Both the position numbers and the translations under genes were made by a program. Below, one piece after another: positions 21,257 to 21,573 of a stretch of DNA of 21,573 bases. The stretch is from positions 1 to 21,573 of the IMG/VR virus record IMGVR_UViG_3300026097_000122; one strand, given 5' to 3'. Position 1 is the first letter of the stretch, and every line of letters begins with the position of its first letter. The notes under the pieces were generated by a model. That model had not been told where the DNA came from and searched no databases. It saw only the letters and a list, made by a program, of their open reading frames with translations. Source of the stretch: a virus.

Positions 21257-21573
21257 ATATATACTTTGATCATGTTCTAGGAAAGCAAAAGAACGAAGAT
21301 TTAATATACTCATTAGTTTCTGCAACTTTTGATCCAGAAGAGTGGGAGTATGCATTTGATAATGGATGGGCTCCTACTCCTGTTTGGTACCCTTCAAACT
21401 TTGATAACAACCACTCATTTATTTGGTATCAAAGTAGACAGACAAGAATTAATATTAAAAACTACGTTTGTAATAAAAAAACTAAAAAACTAGTAAAAAA
21501 TTCTCCTGTAGTATGTAAAATATCAAGCTGTTTGTTAGAAGACATAGACACTATATTTGAGGTATATACTAGT
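21253..21573 (+). CDS. Partial hypothetical protein at right edge
   Basis: The gene starts at ATG 21253 (ATGA overlap) and runs off the edge after 107 codons. The visible part begins MNIYFDHVLGKQKNEDLIYS. A Trp/Tyr-rich region with EWEYAFDNGWAPTPVWYPS and SFIWYQSRQTRINIKNYV follows. I do not recognise the family, and no catalytic motif is clear. It closes the visible part of the plus-strand operon. Confidence 0.65.
   Translation, partial: MNIYFDHVLGKQKNEDLIYSLVSATFDPEEWEYAFDNGWAPTPVWYPSNFDNNHSFIWYQSRQTRINIKNYVCNKKTKKLVKNSPVVCKISSCLLEDIDTIFEVYTS

Noticed and set aside
1-21573. CRISPR arrays, insertion sequences, integrase or attachment sites
   Set aside because: No regularly spaced repeats, transposase motifs, integrase gene or direct-repeat pairs were seen on reading both strands.

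Overview
The window looks like part of an AT-rich lytic phage genome, most likely a tailed phage of an aquatic alphaproteobacterium. It holds a nearly complete replication set: a gp32-like single-strand binding protein, an SF2 helicase, a family A DNA polymerase, a CHC2/Toprim primase and a DnaB-type helicase. It also holds PhoH, a RecB/Cas4-like nuclease, phage-encoded ribosomal protein bS21, a glycan cassette and several tiny lysine-rich proteins. There is no integrase, repressor/cro pair, insertion sequence, CRISPR array or structural gene. The host assignment rests on a circularly permuted, two-piece tmRNA gene whose tag (ANNNFAPVALAA) and acceptor-piece sequence resemble those of alphaproteobacteria. 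This is inference; no database search was possible.

Layout. Everything left of about 17.21 kb is read on the minus strand and everything right of 17.35 kb on the plus strand, so 17213-17346 is a divergent switch. Minus strand, in transcription order: (a) thioredoxin-fold-like protein, bS21, tmRNA; (b) a six-gene glycan cassette (GT-A transferase, SDR epimerase, GT9-like, GT2+methyltransferase fusion, GT2, GT4); (c) a PC4-like protein and a small HTH protein; (d) an operator-rich promoter, a GC-richer protein with four HTH-like modules and a clear terminator; (e) a small unknown gene, then a near-consensus sigma-70 promoter at 8364-8392; (f) the replication operon: HTH protein, DnaB, primase, polymerase, an open frame without a usable start codon, SF2 helicase, an unknown, SSB and a partial gene at the left edge. 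Plus strand: an unknown protein with terminator, a coiled-coil/membrane protein, an unknown, a PD-(D/E)XK nuclease, PhoH, small basic proteins, a 2OG-Fe(II) oxygenase, and a partial gene at the right edge. Most neighbours overlap by ATGA, TAATG or TGATG, which indicates translationally coupled operons.

The most striking element is the tmRNA (16367-16662, minus). The acceptor piece ends in CCA at 16605, a 70-nt intervening segment follows, and the coding piece starts at 16534. The two pieces form a 7-bp acceptor stem with the G3-U70 pair that marks alanine tmRNA. It lies 77 nt downstream of a phage bS21 gene, so two translation components sit side by side; I interpret this as a ribosome take-over and rescue module. 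The second notable item is a 175-codon open frame just after the polymerase. It has no ATG, GTG or TTG codon anywhere in frame and carries a perfect 11-bp hairpin near its start.
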